Shown here one piece after another: positions 28,078 to 39,849 of a stretch of 64,000 nucleotides of DNA. Numbering within the stretch: the stretch's first letter is position 1; each line of letters opens with the position of its first letter. The stretch comes from Exiguobacterium sp. TNDT2 (GTDB taxonomy: Bacteria; Bacillota; Bacilli; Exiguobacteriales; Exiguobacteriaceae): NCBI RefSeq assembly GCF_003331145.1, contig NZ_QLVE01000022.1, positions 1-64,000 on the forward strand. The letters are read 5' to 3'. A program made the translations under genes and the position numbers. The notes beneath the pieces were generated by a model. The model saw only the letters and a program-made list of their open reading frames with translations, made no database searches and was not told the DNA's origin.

Positions 28078-30951
28078 ATGGCTGAAAAGAAAAATGCGAT
28101 CGTCATCAAAGGGGCGCGCGTCAACAACTTGAAAAATATCGATATCGATATCCCGCGTGACCAGCTCGTCGTCTTGACGGGCTTGTCGGGTTCCGGGAAA
28201 TCGTCACTCGCGTTCGACACCATCTATGCCGAAGGGCAACGCCGTTATGTCGAGAGCTTATCCGCCTACGCCCGCCAGTTCCTCGGACAGATGGACAAGC
28301 CGGACGTCGATACGATCGAGGGCCTCAGCCCGGCCATCTCGATCGACCAGAAGACGACGAGCCGCAACCCGCGCTCGACTGTCGGGACGGTGACGGAAAT
28401 CTATGATTACTTACGCCTGTTGTTCGCCCGCATCGGGAAACCGGTCTGTCCGCGTCACGGCATCGAAATCTCAAGCCAGACGATTTCCCAGATGGTCGAC
28501 CAAGTGATGGAATTGCCGGAGAAGACGCGCCTGCAGATTTTGGCCCCCATCGTCTCAGGTCGTAAAGGGACGCACGTCAAAGTGTTCGACTCACTCAAGA
28601 AGGAAGGGTTCGTCCGCGTCCGTGTCAACGGGGAGACGATCGAATTGACGGACGAGATCGAACTCGATAAGAACAAGAAACATTTCATCGAAGTCGTCGT
28701 CGACCGCCTCGTCGTCCGTCCTGACGTCGAAGGGCGTCTCGCCGACTCGCTCGAGACGGCGCTTCGCCTCGCTGACGGCCGGGCCATCATCGATAAGATG
28801 GACGGGACCGAACTTTTGTTCAGCGAGCATCACGCTTGTCCGATTTGTGGCTTCTCCATTGGCGAGCTCGAGCCGCGCATGTTCTCGTTCAACTCGCCGT
28901 TCGGCGCGTGTCCAACGTGCGACGGGCTCGGCACGAAGCTCGACGTCGACCCGGAACTCGTCATCCCGGACCCGTCGAAGACGCTCAAAGAAGGCGCCGT
29001 CGTCGCCTGGCAGCCGACGAGTTCACAGTATTACCCGCAACTGCTCGCCTCGATGTGCAACCATTTCGACATCGATATGGACGTGCCGTTTGAACGTCTA
29101 TCGAAGCGTGATCAAGACCTCGTCTTGCACGGGACGGACGAAGAGTCGTTCTTGTTCCGCTATGAGAACGATTTCGGCCAAGTCCGGACGAACACGATCT
29201 TCTTCGAAGGGGTGCTGCGTAACATCGAGCGCCGTTACAAAGAGACGACGTCCGATTACATCCGCGAACAGATGGAGTCGTACATGGCGACGCACGCTTG
29301 TCCGACATGCAGCGGCTACCGGTTGAAAGAAGAGACGCTCGCGGTCAAAATCACGGGCCATCATATCGGCCAAGTGACGAACTTGTCGGTCGTCAACGCC
29401 ATCAAGCTGTTCGATTCGATCATGACGGAGCTGAGCGAGAAAGACATCGCCATTGCCCGTCTCATCTTGCAGGAGATCTGCGAACGGCTCAGCTTCCTCA
29501 ACAACGTCGGGCTCGACTATTTGACGTTGTCGCGAGCGGCGGGGACGCTCTCCGGAGGAGAAGCGCAACGGATTCGCCTGGCGACCCAAATCGGCTCGCG
29601 GCTCACAGGCGTCCTGTACGTTCTCGACGAACCGTCAATCGGGCTCCATCAGCGGGATAACGACCGGTTGATCGCGACGCTCAAACAGATGCGCGACATC
29701 GGCAACACGCTCATCGTCGTCGAGCACGACGAGGACACGATGATGGAAGCCGACTACTTGATTGACATCGGACCGGGCGCCGGGGAGCACGGGGGGCAAG
29801 TCATCGCCGCCGGCACACCGAAACAACTCATGAAAAACAAGGACTCACTGACGGGCCAATACTTGTCCGGCAAGAAATTCATTCCGCTCCCGGCCGAGCG
29901 CAAAGTGCCGGATGAGCGTTTCTTGAAGATTTTCAAGGCCGAGGAGAACAACTTGAAAGGAGTCGACGTCTCAATCCCGCTCGGTATGTTCATCGCCGTC
30001 ACCGGCGTCTCCGGCTCAGGGAAATCGACGCTCATCAACGAGATCCTCTACAAATCGCTCGCCCACCACATCAACCGGGCCAAGGCGAAGCCAGGGAAGC
30101 ACAAGAAGATTGAAGGGCTCGATCAAATCGACAAAGTCATCGACATCGACCAGTCGCCGATCGGGCGGACGCCACGCTCGAACCCGGCGACCTACACCGG
30201 TGCATTTGATGATATCCGTGACGTGTTCGCCTCGACGAACGAAGCGAAGATGCGCGGCTATAAGAAAGGCCGTTTCAGTTTCAACGTCAAGGGCGGACGC
30301 TGCGAGGCGTGTCGCGGGGACGGGATCATCAAAATCGAGATGCACTTCTTGCCGGACGTCTACGTCCCGTGTGAGGTGTGTCACGGGAAACGCTATAACC
30401 GCGAGACGCTCGAAGTGAAATATAAAGGCAAGACGATCGCCGACGTGCTCGATATGACAATCGAAGAAGGCCTCGACTTCTTTGACAAGATTCCAAAAAT
30501 CAAACGGAAGATTCAGACGATCTTTGACGTCGGTCTCGGCTATATGAAGATCGGCCAACCGGCGACAGAACTGTCGGGCGGGGAAGCGCAGCGCGTCAAG
30601 CTCGCTTCCGAGCTCCATAAACGTTCGACCGGAAAGACGATCTACATCTTGGACGAGCCGACGACCGGTCTTCACGTCGACGACATCGCCCGCCTGTTGA
30701 AAGTGCTCCAACGCCTCGTCGAGAACGGGGACACGGTGCTCGTCATCGAGCATAATCTCGACGTCATCAAGTCGGCCGATTACTTGATCGACCTTGGACC
30801 GGAAGGCGGGGACGGCGGCGGGACGATCGTCGCGACCGGGACACCGGAAGAAGTCGCCGAGGTGGCGGTATCCTATACTGGGAAGTATTTGAAGCCGGTG
30901 TTAGAACGGGATGCGGCCCGGGCCAAACCAAAAGCAGGAAAACGGAAGTAA
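28078..30951 (+). CDS. uvrA: excinuclease ABC subunit A
   Basis: 957 residues. Two ABC modules, each with Walker A (GLSGSGKS at 35-42; GVSGSGKS at about 643-650) and signature (LSGGEAQR twice). Zinc-binding clusters CPIC/CPTC lie in the first module and CEAC/CEVC in the second. UvrA dimers scan DNA for bulky lesions and load UvrB. It starts immediately after the uvrB stop, so translation is coupled; the ribosome site GAAGGTAGGG is within the uvrB end. Confidence 0.97.
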   Translation: MAEKKNAIVIKGARVNNLKNIDIDIPRDQLVVLTGLSGSGKSSLAFDTIYAEGQRRYVESLSAYARQFLGQMDKPDVDTIEGLSPAISIDQKTTSRNPRSTVGTVTEIYDYLRLLFARIGKPVCPRHGIEISSQTISQMVDQVMELPEKTRLQILAPIVSGRKGTHVKVFDSLKKEGFVRVRVNGETIELTDEIELDKNKKHFIEVVVDRLVVRPDVEGRLADSLETALRLADGRAIIDKMDGTELLFSEHHACPICGFSIGELEPRMFSFNSPFGACPTCDGLGTKLDVDPELVIPDPSKTLKEGAVVAWQPTSSQYYPQLLASMCNHFDIDMDVPFERLSKRDQDLVLHGTDEESFLFRYENDFGQVRTNTIFFEGVLRNIERRYKETTSDYIREQMESYMATHACPTCSGYRLKEETLAVKITGHHIGQVTNLSVVNAIKLFDSIMTELSEKDIAIARLILQEICERLSFLNNVGLDYLTLSRAAGTLSGGEAQRIRLATQIGSRLTGVLYVLDEPSIGLHQRDNDRLIATLKQMRDIGNTLIVVEHDEDTMMEADYLIDIGPGAGEHGGQVIAAGTPKQLMKNKDSLTGQYLSGKKFIPLPAERKVPDERFLKIFKAEENNLKGVDVSIPLGMFIAVTGVSGSGKSTLINEILYKSLAHHINRAKAKPGKHKKIEGLDQIDKVIDIDQSPIGRTPRSNPATYTGAFDDIRDVFASTNEAKMRGYKKGRFSFNVKGGRCEACRGDGIIKIEMHFLPDVYVPCEVCHGKRYNRETLEVKYKGKTIADVLDMTIEEGLDFFDKIPKIKRKIQTIFDVGLGYMKIGQPATELSGGEAQRVKLASELHKRSTGKTIYILDEPTTGLHVDDIARLLKVLQRLVENGDTVLVIEHNLDVIKSADYLIDLGPEGGDGGGTIVATGTPEEVAEVAVSYTGKYLKPVLERDAARAKPKAGKRK

Positions 30952-31017
30952 GGTATAGAAATGATGAGAAACGGGAACATGATTGACGTGTAACCAAATC
31001 GAAGGGGGAAACGAACA

Positions 31018-32196
31018 GTGAAACAAGAAATGCGTGAACTGATTCTCCAGCAAGTGAAAGACGGGAAGTTGACGATTGAAGAAGGGATGACTCAGCTCGA
31101 ACGGCTCGAACGTTTAGAACCGGAACAGGTCCGAGCGCTCGAAGAACGTCAAGAGACGGAGAAAGTCGATGCCTACTCGGTCGAGTCGCTCACGACGAAA
31201 CTGACATCGGCCGTCGAAGGACTCGTGTCAAAACTTCGCGACAGTGACTTCTCGTTTAGTTCGAACTATGGACCCGAAGTGACGTATTCAAAATCGTTCC
31301 CGTTCACCGGGAAAGACATCTCGCTTGACTTGTTCAACGCATCGGCGACAATCGTCTCGTCGGATCACGAGGAGTGTGAACTGATCGTCACCGGCCGTCC
31401 GCTCCGTCAACAAGATGCGGACAAGGCGCTCGAACAGCTTCAGTCGGCGGTCAAGCATTCGGTCATCGGTGACCGTCTCGTCGTGTCGCTTCGTGACAAA
31501 CTCGTCCGGGCCCATGTCGAACTGTATGTCCCGCATCACCATTTCGATCACCTGCATGTCCAGACGCTCAATGGAGAGGTGCGTGCCGACAGTGTTGACG
31601 TCGAGAACGTCCGCATCCAGACGGCGAACGGCCGGGTCGTGCTCCATAACGTGCACGCCTCGGAGCTGCTCCTCAACACGGGGAATGGGACGGTCGAAGT
31701 CGAAGGAGTCGAGTCTGAACTCGTCCACGTCCGGACCGGCAACGGCGCCGTCATCGTGAACGGAAAATATGACAAGGCATCGCTCAAGACCGGCAACGGG
31801 AACATCCGCGCCGAACTCGCGACGGCACGTCCGGCCAAGTTCGAGCTCATGTCACTCGCCGGAAACATTCGTCTCGTCTTGCCGCATGGGGTCGAGGTCG
31901 AAGGAGAGCTCGAGACGAACTTCGGTGGTCTCCACTGTAACTTAGACGAGCTCGAGATCATCCGCGACCGGAAAGACGTCGCCCAGCGCCGGCTCGAATT
32001 CTTGTCGGGCCGTGGTCAGACACCACGCATCGAAGTCGAGGCCGGGACACGTACCGGCACGATCGACCTCGAACACGGTTCGCTCCATACCCCGTCGACG
32101 TTCCTTGAAGAGGACAAGCACGAAACGACGGAACCGATCGATCCGGTCGACCCGGTCAATCCGGGTGACTTGAACAACCCGTTCCATCAGCAATGA
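31018..32196 (+). CDS. DUF4097 beta-repeat protein (YvlB-like)
   Basis: 392 residues. A short helical N-terminal region (LILQQVKDGKLTIEEGMTQL) of SHOCT-like type is followed, from about 95, by repeated short beta strands of the DUF4097 family (SLKTGNGNI, VRTGNGAVI, LNTGNGTVE repeats at about 19-residue spacing), predicting a right-handed beta solenoid. The C terminus ends in Pro/Asp-rich repeats (DPVDPVNPGD). There is no signal peptide. B. subtilis yvlB, near hprK, has the same layout and belongs to a cell-envelope stress group; its role is unclear. The start is GTG 31018 behind AAGGGGGA. Confidence 0.8.
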   Translation: MKQEMRELILQQVKDGKLTIEEGMTQLERLERLEPEQVRALEERQETEKVDAYSVESLTTKLTSAVEGLVSKLRDSDFSFSSNYGPEVTYSKSFPFTGKDISLDLFNASATIVSSDHEECELIVTGRPLRQQDADKALEQLQSAVKHSVIGDRLVVSLRDKLVRAHVELYVPHHHFDHLHVQTLNGEVRADSVDVENVRIQTANGRVVLHNVHASELLLNTGNGTVEVEGVESELVHVRTGNGAVIVNGKYDKASLKTGNGNIRAELATARPAKFELMSLAGNIRLVLPHGVEVEGELETNFGGLHCNLDELEIIRDRKDVAQRRLEFLSGRGQTPRIEVEAGTRTGTIDLEHGSLHTPSTFLEEDKHETTEPIDPVDPVNPGDLNNPFHQQ

Positions 32197-32201
32197 CCGA
32201 C

Positions 32202-32234
32202 AACCCGAAGGCCTCTCGCCTTCGGGTTTCTTTT
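32202..32234 (+). terminator. terminator after the DUF4097 gene
   Basis: AACCCGAAGGC pairs with GCCTTCGGGTT around CTCTC, followed by TCTTTT. Confidence 0.85.
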
Positions 32235-32259
32235 AACTTGAGAGATGAGGAGGGACGGG

Positions 32260-32619
32260 ATGAAGCGATTTGTGTCAGCGTACGGATGGATGATGATTGC
32301 GGTGCTGGTGCTTGGCGGATGTGCCGACGAACAGCGCATCGTCAATGAGAACGAGCCGGCTGGCGACGAAGCGATTGCTGTCGCCTGGGCGTATGTGACC
32401 GCGCGGAACTGGCAGGAGCCCGCAATCGATGCGGGAGCAAGTGCCGAGGTACATCGTGTCACGGTCGATGATGGTTATGAACTGTTGGACGATGCGTATG
32501 CCGGGACCGAGGCGCTCGCCGTCTCGTTCGAAGTGGACCCGAACAGTAGCGTCGACGTACCGACGATCTTGGTCGCACCGGAGTCGAACACCGTGGTCGG
32601 CTATGTACCGGGCGAATGA
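32260..32619 (+). CDS. small lipoprotein of unknown function
   Basis: 119 residues. A signal peptide ends in the lipobox VLGGC (Cys at about 23). The mature part is about 95 residues, acidic, with no domain I recognise. ATG 32260 is preferred over 32245 because AGGAGG lies between them, six bases before the chosen start. It stands alone between two terminators. Confidence 0.7.
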   Translation: MKRFVSAYGWMMIAVLVLGGCADEQRIVNENEPAGDEAIAVAWAYVTARNWQEPAIDAGASAEVHRVTVDDGYELLDDAYAGTEALAVSFEVDPNSSVDVPTILVAPESNTVVGYVPGE

Positions 32620-32632
32620 GACATCCATGACA

Positions 32633-32662
32633 AAACCCGAAGGCGATTGCCTTCGGGCTTTG
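32633..32662. terminator. bidirectional hairpin between convergent genes
   Basis: CCCGAAGGC pairs with GCCTTCGGG around GATT. The stem is almost the same as that at 32202-32234. Confidence 0.7.
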
Positions 32663-32668
32663 TCGTGA

Positions 32669-33025
32669 TCACAGATTCATCTCGTACTCCATCTGTTCCC
32701 AATCCATCATTTGACCGTCATACAACGTGAATGAACCGATGATGAACAGGATGAATAGGACCGGTCCGGCGATGAGCAAGAAGATCCCAAGGTAACGCAT
32801 CTTTTTCGACCGGTTCCAATAGAAGATGATGGCGACGATCATCGACAAGAGCGACCCGGACAAGAACAGACCGACGATGTTCAAGATGAACAACAGCAAG
32901 ACCGTCTCGTTCTTTGTCGCCGCATATTCGCGCCACATGTCAAACAGTGATTTGACCAAGTAGACGAGCGCCGCGATCCCGACGATAAAAATAAAGACAA
33001 TGGCAATCCAAAACAGTGAATCCAT
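32669..33025 (-). CDS. small membrane protein, unrecognised
   Basis: 118 residues with three clear hydrophobic helices (about 5-28, 44-68 and 78-98) and an acidic C terminus (MMDWEQMEYEM). ATG 33025 follows AGGGAGGTGA, an excellent ribosome site, so it is a genuine gene. I do not recognise the family. It is divergent from hprK. Confidence 0.65.
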   Translation of the reverse strand: MDSLFWIAIVFIFIVGIAALVYLVKSLFDMWREYAATKNETVLLLFILNIVGLFLSGSLLSMIVAIIFYWNRSKKMRYLGIFLLIAGPVLFILFIIGSFTLYDGQMMDWEQMEYEMNL

Positions 33026-33177
33026 GCGATTTCACCTCCCTATTTCTCTATACCCGTTCTACAGAATCACCACAGATTCGTTTCATTTCTTTTTTTCGAC
33101 ACGTTTCGGCTCACTTTCGTTGACGCTTCTGAAGAAGAGCTATGATACAATAATGAGCGTGAAAGGGGCAGATACTC

Positions 33178-34116
33178 ATGCAAAATATCGTACGCACGGC
33201 TCAACTCGTTGAGCGCTTCAAACTTCAAGTCATCGCCGGGGAAGAGGGACTCCACCGTCCCGTCGCCACACCGGACCTCAGTCGACCGGGACTCGTCCTT
33301 GCCGGCTACTATACCCACTATGCGAAAAATCGGCTGCAAGTGCTCGGGAAGACCGAGCTCACGTTCTATGCGAGCTTATCAGAAGAGAGCCGCCGCGAGC
33401 GGGCGAAGATTTTATGTACGGAATTGACACCGGGCATCCTCATCACACGTGGCTTCGATATCCCGAAAGAGATTGAAGAAGAGGCCGAAGCGGCGAACGT
33501 TCCGCTCATGCGCACGAACGCGATGACGACGTCGATCGAGTCACAGATCACAAACTTCCTTGAGATGGAACTCGCACCGATGACCGCGATGCACGGCGTG
33601 CTCGTCGACATCTACGGCGTCGGCGTGCTCATCAAAGGACAGAGCGGTGTCGGGAAATCTGAGACCGCACTCGAACTCGTCAAACGGGGCCATCGCCTCG
33701 TCGCCGATGACTCGGTCGAGATTCGTCAGACCGGGGACCAGTTGCTCGTCGGTTCGGCACCGAAATTGATTCGTCACTTGCTCGAGATTCGCGGGATCGG
33801 CATCATCGACGTCATGACGTTGTTCGGCGCCGGCGCTGTGCGCTCGCACAAGAAGATCAGCTTGATCATCAACCTTGAGAACTGGGACGCGGGCAAAGTG
33901 TATGACCGCGTCGGGCTCGACCACAACACGATGAAAATCATCGACAGCGAAGTGCCGCTGCTCACGATCCCGGTCCGCCCGGGACGCAACTTGGCCGTCA
34001 TCGTCGAAGTCGCGGCGATGAACTATCGCCTGCAGAACATGGGCATCAACACGGCCGAAGAGTTCGCGGAACGGCTCGCGAACGCCATCCATGACAACGA
34101 AGGGGACGTGGAATAA
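33178..34116 (+). CDS. hprK: HPr kinase/phosphorylase
   Basis: 312 residues. P-loop GQSGVGKS (154-161), upstream catalytic His in MTAMHG (about 139), and the HprK signature beginning [10 protein letters not shown] (about 202). It phosphorylates HPr on Ser46 when glycolytic intermediates are high and removes that phosphate by phosphorolysis, producing pyrophosphate; HPr-Ser-P is the CcpA corepressor. It starts at ATG 33178 behind AAAGGGG. The stop overlaps the lgt start by one base (TAATG). Confidence 0.97.
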   Translation: MQNIVRTAQLVERFKLQVIAGEEGLHRPVATPDLSRPGLVLAGYYTHYAKNRLQVLGKTELTFYASLSEESRRERAKILCTELTPGILITRGFDIPKEIEEEAEAANVPLMRTNAMTTSIESQITNFLEMELAPMTAMHGVLVDIYGVGVLIKGQSGVGKSETALELVKRGHRLVADDSVEIRQTGDQLLVGSAPKLIRHLLEIRGIGIIDVMTLFGAGAVRSHKKISLIINLENWDAGKVYDRVGLDHNTMKIIDSEVPLLTIPVRPGRNLAVIVEVAAMNYRLQNMGINTAEEFAERLANAIHDNEGDVE

Positions 34117-34934
34117 TGGTAGAGCCAACGTTTGACCGCGTCGCGTTTGAAATCGGGTCACTCCCGATCTATTGGTACGGCATGATCATCGCCTTCGGAG
34201 CGATGCTCGGGCTCGTTCTCGCCTTGTTCGAGGCGAAACGACTCAATTATGATTCGGAGCGGGTCGTCGATGTCATCATCTGGTCGATTCCGATCAGCAT
34301 CGTCTTCGCCCGGATTTATTACGTCACGTTCCAATGGGACTACTACAGTGAGAACCTTGGACAGATCATCGACATCCGCCAAGGCGGGATTGCAATCCAT
34401 GGTGCCATCTTTGGAGCGCTGCTCGTCGTCATCATCTATTGCATGCGCAAGTCGATGTCGTTCTGGAAGATCACCGATATCCTCGCTCCGTCGCTCCTGC
34501 TCGGGCAAGCGGTCGGACGTTGGGGGAACTTTATGAACCAAGAGGCGCACGGTGCCGAGACGACGAGCCGTTTCTTGAAAGAGACGCTCTTCCTCCCGGA
34601 TTGGATCGTCAATCAGATGTATATCGACGGCGCGTATTACTTGCCGACGTTCTTGTTCGAGAGCGTCTGGAACATCCTCGGCGTCATCCTGCTTGTCGTT
34701 TGGCGTATGGTCGGTAACCCGCCGCGCGGCTACATCTTCTTATCGTACCTCGTCTGGTATTCGATTGGACGCTTCTATATCGAAGGGCTCCGTACAGATA
34801 GCCTCATGGCTGGTGACCTTCGGACGGCCCAGCTCGTCTCGATTGCGATGATCGTATTCGGTGTCGTCATGATGATCGTCCGCCGCAAAGCGAAACGATA
34901 CGACGACCCTTCAGAGAAAGGACTGTTTGATTGA
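34116..34934 (+). CDS. lgt: prolipoprotein diacylglyceryl transferase
   Basis: 272 residues, about seven membrane helices, with the family signature GRWGNFMNQEAHG (about 133-145) holding the essential Arg and the catalytic region, and an upstream YGMIIAFG block. It attaches diacylglycerol to the lipobox Cys of lipoproteins such as those at 16356 and 32260. It is sandwiched between hprK and ppaX with overlapping start and stop codons on both sides. Confidence 0.96.
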   Translation: MVEPTFDRVAFEIGSLPIYWYGMIIAFGAMLGLVLALFEAKRLNYDSERVVDVIIWSIPISIVFARIYYVTFQWDYYSENLGQIIDIRQGGIAIHGAIFGALLVVIIYCMRKSMSFWKITDILAPSLLLGQAVGRWGNFMNQEAHGAETTSRFLKETLFLPDWIVNQMYIDGAYYLPTFLFESVWNILGVILLVVWRMVGNPPRGYIFLSYLVWYSIGRFYIEGLRTDSLMAGDLRTAQLVSIAMIVFGVVMMIVRRKAKRYDDPSEKGLFD

Positions 34935-35584
34935 TGGATACACTTCTATTTGATTTGGATGGTACGTTGCTGGATACAAACCCGCTCATCATCGCGAGTT
35001 TCCGTCATACACTTGGCTACTACTTCCCGGACGAGACCTACACAGATGAGGATCTCTTCCCGTTCATTGGACCGACACTCGAGAAGTCGTTCAAGGCGCT
35101 TAATGAACCGGAGTGGAAAGAGATGCAAGCATTTTATCGCAGTTTCAACATCGCGATGCATGACCAACTCGTCGCCGAGTATCCAGGTGTGATCGAAGGC
35201 TTGCGTCGCCTTCACGCCAAAGGGTATAAGATGGGCGTCGTCACATCGAAAGGCCGTCCGGTCGTCGAGCAAGGCTTACGTTTGTTCAACATTGACCACT
35301 TATTCGACGTCGTCATCACGGCCGATGATGTCGTACATGAGAAACCGCACGCCGAACCGATCGAACGGGCGCTTCGTGCGCTCGGCTCGACGGCGGACCG
35401 CGCCGTCATGGTCGGTGATAACGACACGGACATCTTCAGCGGCAAGAACGCCGGGACGAAGACGGTCGCTGTCGGCTGGGCGCTCAAAGGTCGTGCGTTC
35501 TTAGAGGCGCTCGAACCAGATGTCATCATCGACTCGATGGAACACTTTGAGGCGTGGCTCGATGAGGTTACCGTCCATGCGTAA
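34934..35584 (+). CDS. ppaX: pyrophosphatase PpaX (HAD family)
   Basis: 216 residues. HAD motifs are LFDLDGTLLDT (about 5-15, nucleophile Asp), VVTSKGR (motif II, about 107), Lys in HEKPHAEP (motif III) and VGDNDTD (motif IV, about 163). The position after hprK-lgt identifies it as PpaX, which hydrolyses pyrophosphate released when HprK dephosphorylates HPr-Ser-P. ATG 34934 overlaps the lgt stop (TGATG); TTG 34931 is in frame but less likely. Confidence 0.92.
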   Translation: MDTLLFDLDGTLLDTNPLIIASFRHTLGYYFPDETYTDEDLFPFIGPTLEKSFKALNEPEWKEMQAFYRSFNIAMHDQLVAEYPGVIEGLRRLHAKGYKMGVVTSKGRPVVEQGLRLFNIDHLFDVVITADDVVHEKPHAEPIERALRALGSTADRAVMVGDNDTDIFSGKNAGTKTVAVGWALKGRAFLEALEPDVIIDSMEHFEAWLDEVTVHA

Positions 35585-36059
35585 GACGGAACGCTTTCGT
35601 CTAGACGGGCCAAACCCGCTTTGGCAGATGTACCGGACGATTCGCTTCCTGCGTGTCTTCAAAAATACGACGGTCGTCTTGATCGGGCGGTATTTCCCGT
35701 CCGTCAAGGCGAAGCGGTGGTTGTATCGAAACTTCCTCGGTATGAAAATCGGGGACTATAGTGCGCTCGCACTCATGGTGACGCCAGACGTCATGTTCCC
35801 GGAGCGGATTTCGATCGGCCGTAACACGGTCATCGGGTTCAACTCGACGATCCTCTGTCACGAGTATCTCGTCGACGAGTATCGGATTGGCGACGTCTAC
35901 ATCGGGGACGAGGTGTTAATCGGGGCAAACGTGACGATTCTTCCGGGTGTCACGATTGGCGACCGCGCCGTCATCGGTGCCGGTTCTGTCGTACATCGGG
36001 ATGTCCTGCCCGGAGAGCGCGTCGTCGGGGCGAAGCTCCATAGGGTTGACACGAAATAG
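35577..36059 (+). CDS. left-handed beta-helix acyltransferase (YvoF-like)
   Basis: 160 residues. Hexapeptide repeats run from about 60 to 140 (VYIGDEVLIGANVTILPGV split at IGDEVL and IGANVTILPGVTIG), the LbH fold of O-acetyltransferases. The target is unknown. ATG 35577, with GAGG nine bases upstream, overlaps the ppaX end by 8 bp; longer frames run deep into ppaX. The same position is held by yvoF in B. subtilis. A terminator follows. Confidence 0.85.
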   Translation: MRKTERFRLDGPNPLWQMYRTIRFLRVFKNTTVVLIGRYFPSVKAKRWLYRNFLGMKIGDYSALALMVTPDVMFPERISIGRNTVIGFNSTILCHEYLVDEYRIGDVYIGDEVLIGANVTILPGVTIGDRAVIGAGSVVHRDVLPGERVVGAKLHRVDTK

Positions 36060-36121
36060 ACACAATTTAGCGCAAAATCATTTTAAGGTCAAGATATATG
36101 AAAGTTTATAAAATTACTAGG

Positions 36122-36159
36122 GCGGTATCACTTTTTTTTAAAAGGGATATCGCTTTTTT
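36122..36159 (+). terminator. terminator of the hprK operon
   Basis: GCGGTATC pairs with GATATCGC around an A/T-rich loop, followed by six T's. From here to 36356 I see only AT-rich sequence, presumably the promoter region of the TPR gene, without a clear promoter. Confidence 0.75.
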
Positions 36160-36356
36160 GTGTCTATGGGCGTTAACGTGAACCATCCATATTTTTGTCA
36201 AAAAGTATTTGAGGGACCTGGTAAAATATATTCATTATAGAAGGAATGTAGTCCCGATTTTTTTTAAGTTTTTCAGTTGCCCTCCTTGTTTGAGTGCGGT
36301 ATTCTTAACCCTGCAACTAAAAAATAGATTTAGAGATGATGTGGAGGATTTAGAAT

Positions 36357-37829
36357 ATGGAAGCGAACTATGAAGCAGTAATGACGCTACCCGAACCAGA
36401 ATCTCCGCTCGCCGCGGAGCTCCACTACTATAGAGGTCGTCGTGCGTTACGGGAAGGTCGCCTAGATGAAGCGACTTTTTTCATGGCTGAAGCCACTGCC
36501 GCTGCAGCCCATCGTGTCGACTATCATAAACAGTACGCCGAACTGTTATTTGAAGTAGGGGAGATCTATCACGCCAATGACGTGTGGAAACGGGTGCTAG
36601 AACTTGATGAGACGTCAACCGAAGCCTTATATCACCTTGCGAGCAACTGCGCTTATATCTCTTTATATGAAGAAGCGGCGATGTATGCGAAACGGTACCT
36701 CGACGTCGAGGCACACGGACGCTACGCGGACTCGGTCCAATCGCTATTAGAATTGATCGAACTCGAGCAAGAGCTCGAGGATGAAGATGAAGACGAGTTG
36801 ATCACGTGGCACACCGAGGCCCAACAACATATCGACAAAGGCCGCTTGTTCGCCGCCAAGTCGACACTCGAACGGTTGATCGACCGCTATCCGCGCTTTT
36901 GGCCGGCATTCAATAACTTGGCCGTCGTCAATTTCTATCTCGGCAACGATGAAGCGGCGTTCGATACGCTCGAGTACGTCCTCGATGAAAATCCAGGCAA
37001 CTTGCATGCGATTTTGAATACGATCTTATTGTTGCATGAGGCCGGGCAATCGGAAGCGGCGCTCCAACTTTCGGTCCCGCTGACACGGGTCCGTCCGCTC
37101 CAGTTCGACTTACGCTATAAACTCGCCACGACGCTCGCGCTCGTCGGTCAATATGACCGCGCGTACGAAGAACTCCGTCTTTTGAAAGACCGTGGTTTCC
37201 GTGGAGATTCACTGTTCGGGCATTGGCTCAGCGTGTCCGCTTACAAGACCGGGCGTCTTGAAGAAGCGGCCACCTATTTGAACAGTGACGAGTTGAAACA
37301 ATTTGAAGAAGCGAGCCCGTATGACATTCGCGACAACCTCGAGTTCCGTTCGGCGCTCGTTCAAGGGCTACGTCAAGAAGAAGACGCGGCCCGAATCGAA
37401 ATCATCCGCATCATCTCGAAACTCGCCGACGATGAGGCGTTCGAGGCACTCGCGTTGACGAGTGGGATCACCGATAATGAGACGGTGCTCGCTTTCGCCG
37501 AGAAGTGCCGAGCCGAGATTTGCGGGGCTCCCTTCACGGGTGACGCCCGAATCGCTCGGGCGTATGACGCGCTCATCCTCGCCGAGACGGAAGTGACGGA
37601 AGCGGAACAGATGAGCCTCGACGGCGACTTCTATGAACGGTTCTCTCGTCTTCTCCTCGCCGGAGCATCGTTTGAGGACATCACGGCATCGGCCGCGGCC
37701 CTCGTCTGGATGTTTTATGCGAAACGGGACGCCCTCGTTCTCGACGACTGTGCCGATGCGTTCGGCATCGACGTCGCGACGCTCACGGAGACGATTCGTT
37801 CGTTCAAACGAACACTCGAACAAGCATAA
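36357..37829 (+). CDS. tetratricopeptide repeat protein (YvcD-like)
   Basis: 490 residues, all helical, with TPR-type repeats (about 20-135 and 165-300: AELHYYRGRRALREGRLDEA is split over the first repeat; AFNNLAVVNFYLGNDEAAF in a later one) separated by an acidic linker EQELEDEDEDEL (about 135-146). It has no signal or membrane segment, so it is probably a cytoplasmic scaffold. ATG 36357 follows TGGAGGA. The gene before trxB is also a TPR protein (yvcD) in B. subtilis. The function is unknown. Confidence 0.8.
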   Translation: MEANYEAVMTLPEPESPLAAELHYYRGRRALREGRLDEATFFMAEATAAAAHRVDYHKQYAELLFEVGEIYHANDVWKRVLELDETSTEALYHLASNCAYISLYEEAAMYAKRYLDVEAHGRYADSVQSLLELIELEQELEDEDEDELITWHTEAQQHIDKGRLFAAKSTLERLIDRYPRFWPAFNNLAVVNFYLGNDEAAFDTLEYVLDENPGNLHAILNTILLLHEAGQSEAALQLSVPLTRVRPLQFDLRYKLATTLALVGQYDRAYEELRLLKDRGFRGDSLFGHWLSVSAYKTGRLEEAATYLNSDELKQFEEASPYDIRDNLEFRSALVQGLRQEEDAARIEIIRIISKLADDEAFEALALTSGITDNETVLAFAEKCRAEICGAPFTGDARIARAYDALILAETEVTEAEQMSLDGDFYERFSRLLLAGASFEDITASAAALVWMFYAKRDALVLDDCADAFGIDVATLTETIRSFKRTLEQA

Positions 37830-37864
37830 AGATAGACGATACCTCCCTAGGTTTCTTATACTGA

Positions 37865-38851
<987 letters not shown>

Positions 38852-38858
38852 CCAAGGC

Positions 38859-38898
38859 AGAAGGGATTGCGGGCGACCGCAATCCCTTCTCTTTTTTT
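38859..38898 (+). terminator. trxB terminator
   Basis: A 14-bp perfect stem, AGAAGGGATTGCGG with CCGCAATCCCTTCT, with seven T's after it. Confidence 0.9.
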
Positions 38899-38975
38899 CA
38901 AGCGTTCGCTATACTAAGGAGAGAAGAGAGCTGAACACACGGCTCGGTTGTCAAATTTAAGGGGGCGTCAGCGAC

Positions 38976-39848
38976 ATGGAAGATTTTAAAGGATTAGAAG
39001 AGTTGATCATCATCAGCGGGATGAGCGGGGCCGGGAAATCGGTCGCGATGAACAGTTTTGAGGACCTCGGCTATTTTTGCGTCGATAACTTGCCGCCGGT
39101 CTTGCTGCCGCAATTGATTGATGTCATCAGTTCGGTCCGGCCGAAGATCGCCGTCGCCATCGACACACGGACGCGCGACTTCATTGACAGCCTGTTCATC
39201 GTCATCGACGACTTGGAACAGAAGAATGTGCACCCGCACTTACTGTATCTCGACACGCGGGACGAAGTGCTCGTGCGCCGTTATAAAGAGACGCGCCGGT
39301 CGCACCCGCTCGCCCCGGAAGACGCGCCGCTCGTCGGGATCGGGATGGAACGTTCGTTGCTCGAAGCGTTCCGGGACCGGGCCCACACCCTTTACGACAC
39401 GAGCGATTTGAAGCCGCAGATGCTCAAAGACCGCATCTTGCTTCAGTTCAATGAAGAACGCATCCCGTTCACCGTCAACTTCATGTCGTTCGGATTCAAG
39501 CACGGCGTGCCGCTCGACATCGACTTGTTGTTCGACGTCCGCTTCATCACGAACCCGTTCTATATCCCGGAACTACGTCCGCTCACCGGGCAGACGGAAG
39601 AAGTCCAGACGTACGTCATGTCGCACCCCGAGGCGCGGGCGTTCTATAAGAAGCTGATTGACATGCTCGAATTTCTCTTGCCGCAGTATAAGCGCGAAGG
39701 GAAGACGCAAGTCGTTGTCGCCTTCGGCTGTACGGGCGGGAAGCACCGCTCGATCACATTCGCTGAGAAAGTGTCGGCCCACTTCGCCGAGCGCTATAAC
39801 GTCAAGACCGTCCATCGCGACCTCGCGCATGCGACGAAGGAGAAATAA
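38976..39848 (+). CDS. rapZ: RNase adapter/nucleotide-binding protein RapZ (YvcJ)
   Basis: 290 residues. P-loop GMSGAGKS (15-22), a Walker B-like VAIDTRTR region and the C-terminal motif GCTGGKHRS (about 249-257). RapZ/YvcJ proteins bind nucleotides; in enterobacteria RapZ directs sRNA decay and senses glucosamine-6-phosphate, while YvcJ in Bacillus has GTPase/ATPase activity and affects competence. It starts at ATG 38976. A TATACT -10 (38910-38915) precedes it. It forms an operon with yvcK and whiA. Confidence 0.93.
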   Translation: MEDFKGLEELIIISGMSGAGKSVAMNSFEDLGYFCVDNLPPVLLPQLIDVISSVRPKIAVAIDTRTRDFIDSLFIVIDDLEQKNVHPHLLYLDTRDEVLVRRYKETRRSHPLAPEDAPLVGIGMERSLLEAFRDRAHTLYDTSDLKPQMLKDRILLQFNEERIPFTVNFMSFGFKHGVPLDIDLLFDVRFITNPFYIPELRPLTGQTEEVQTYVMSHPEARAFYKKLIDMLEFLLPQYKREGKTQVVVAFGCTGGKHRSITFAEKVSAHFAERYNVKTVHRDLAHATKEK

Positions 39849-39849
39849 G

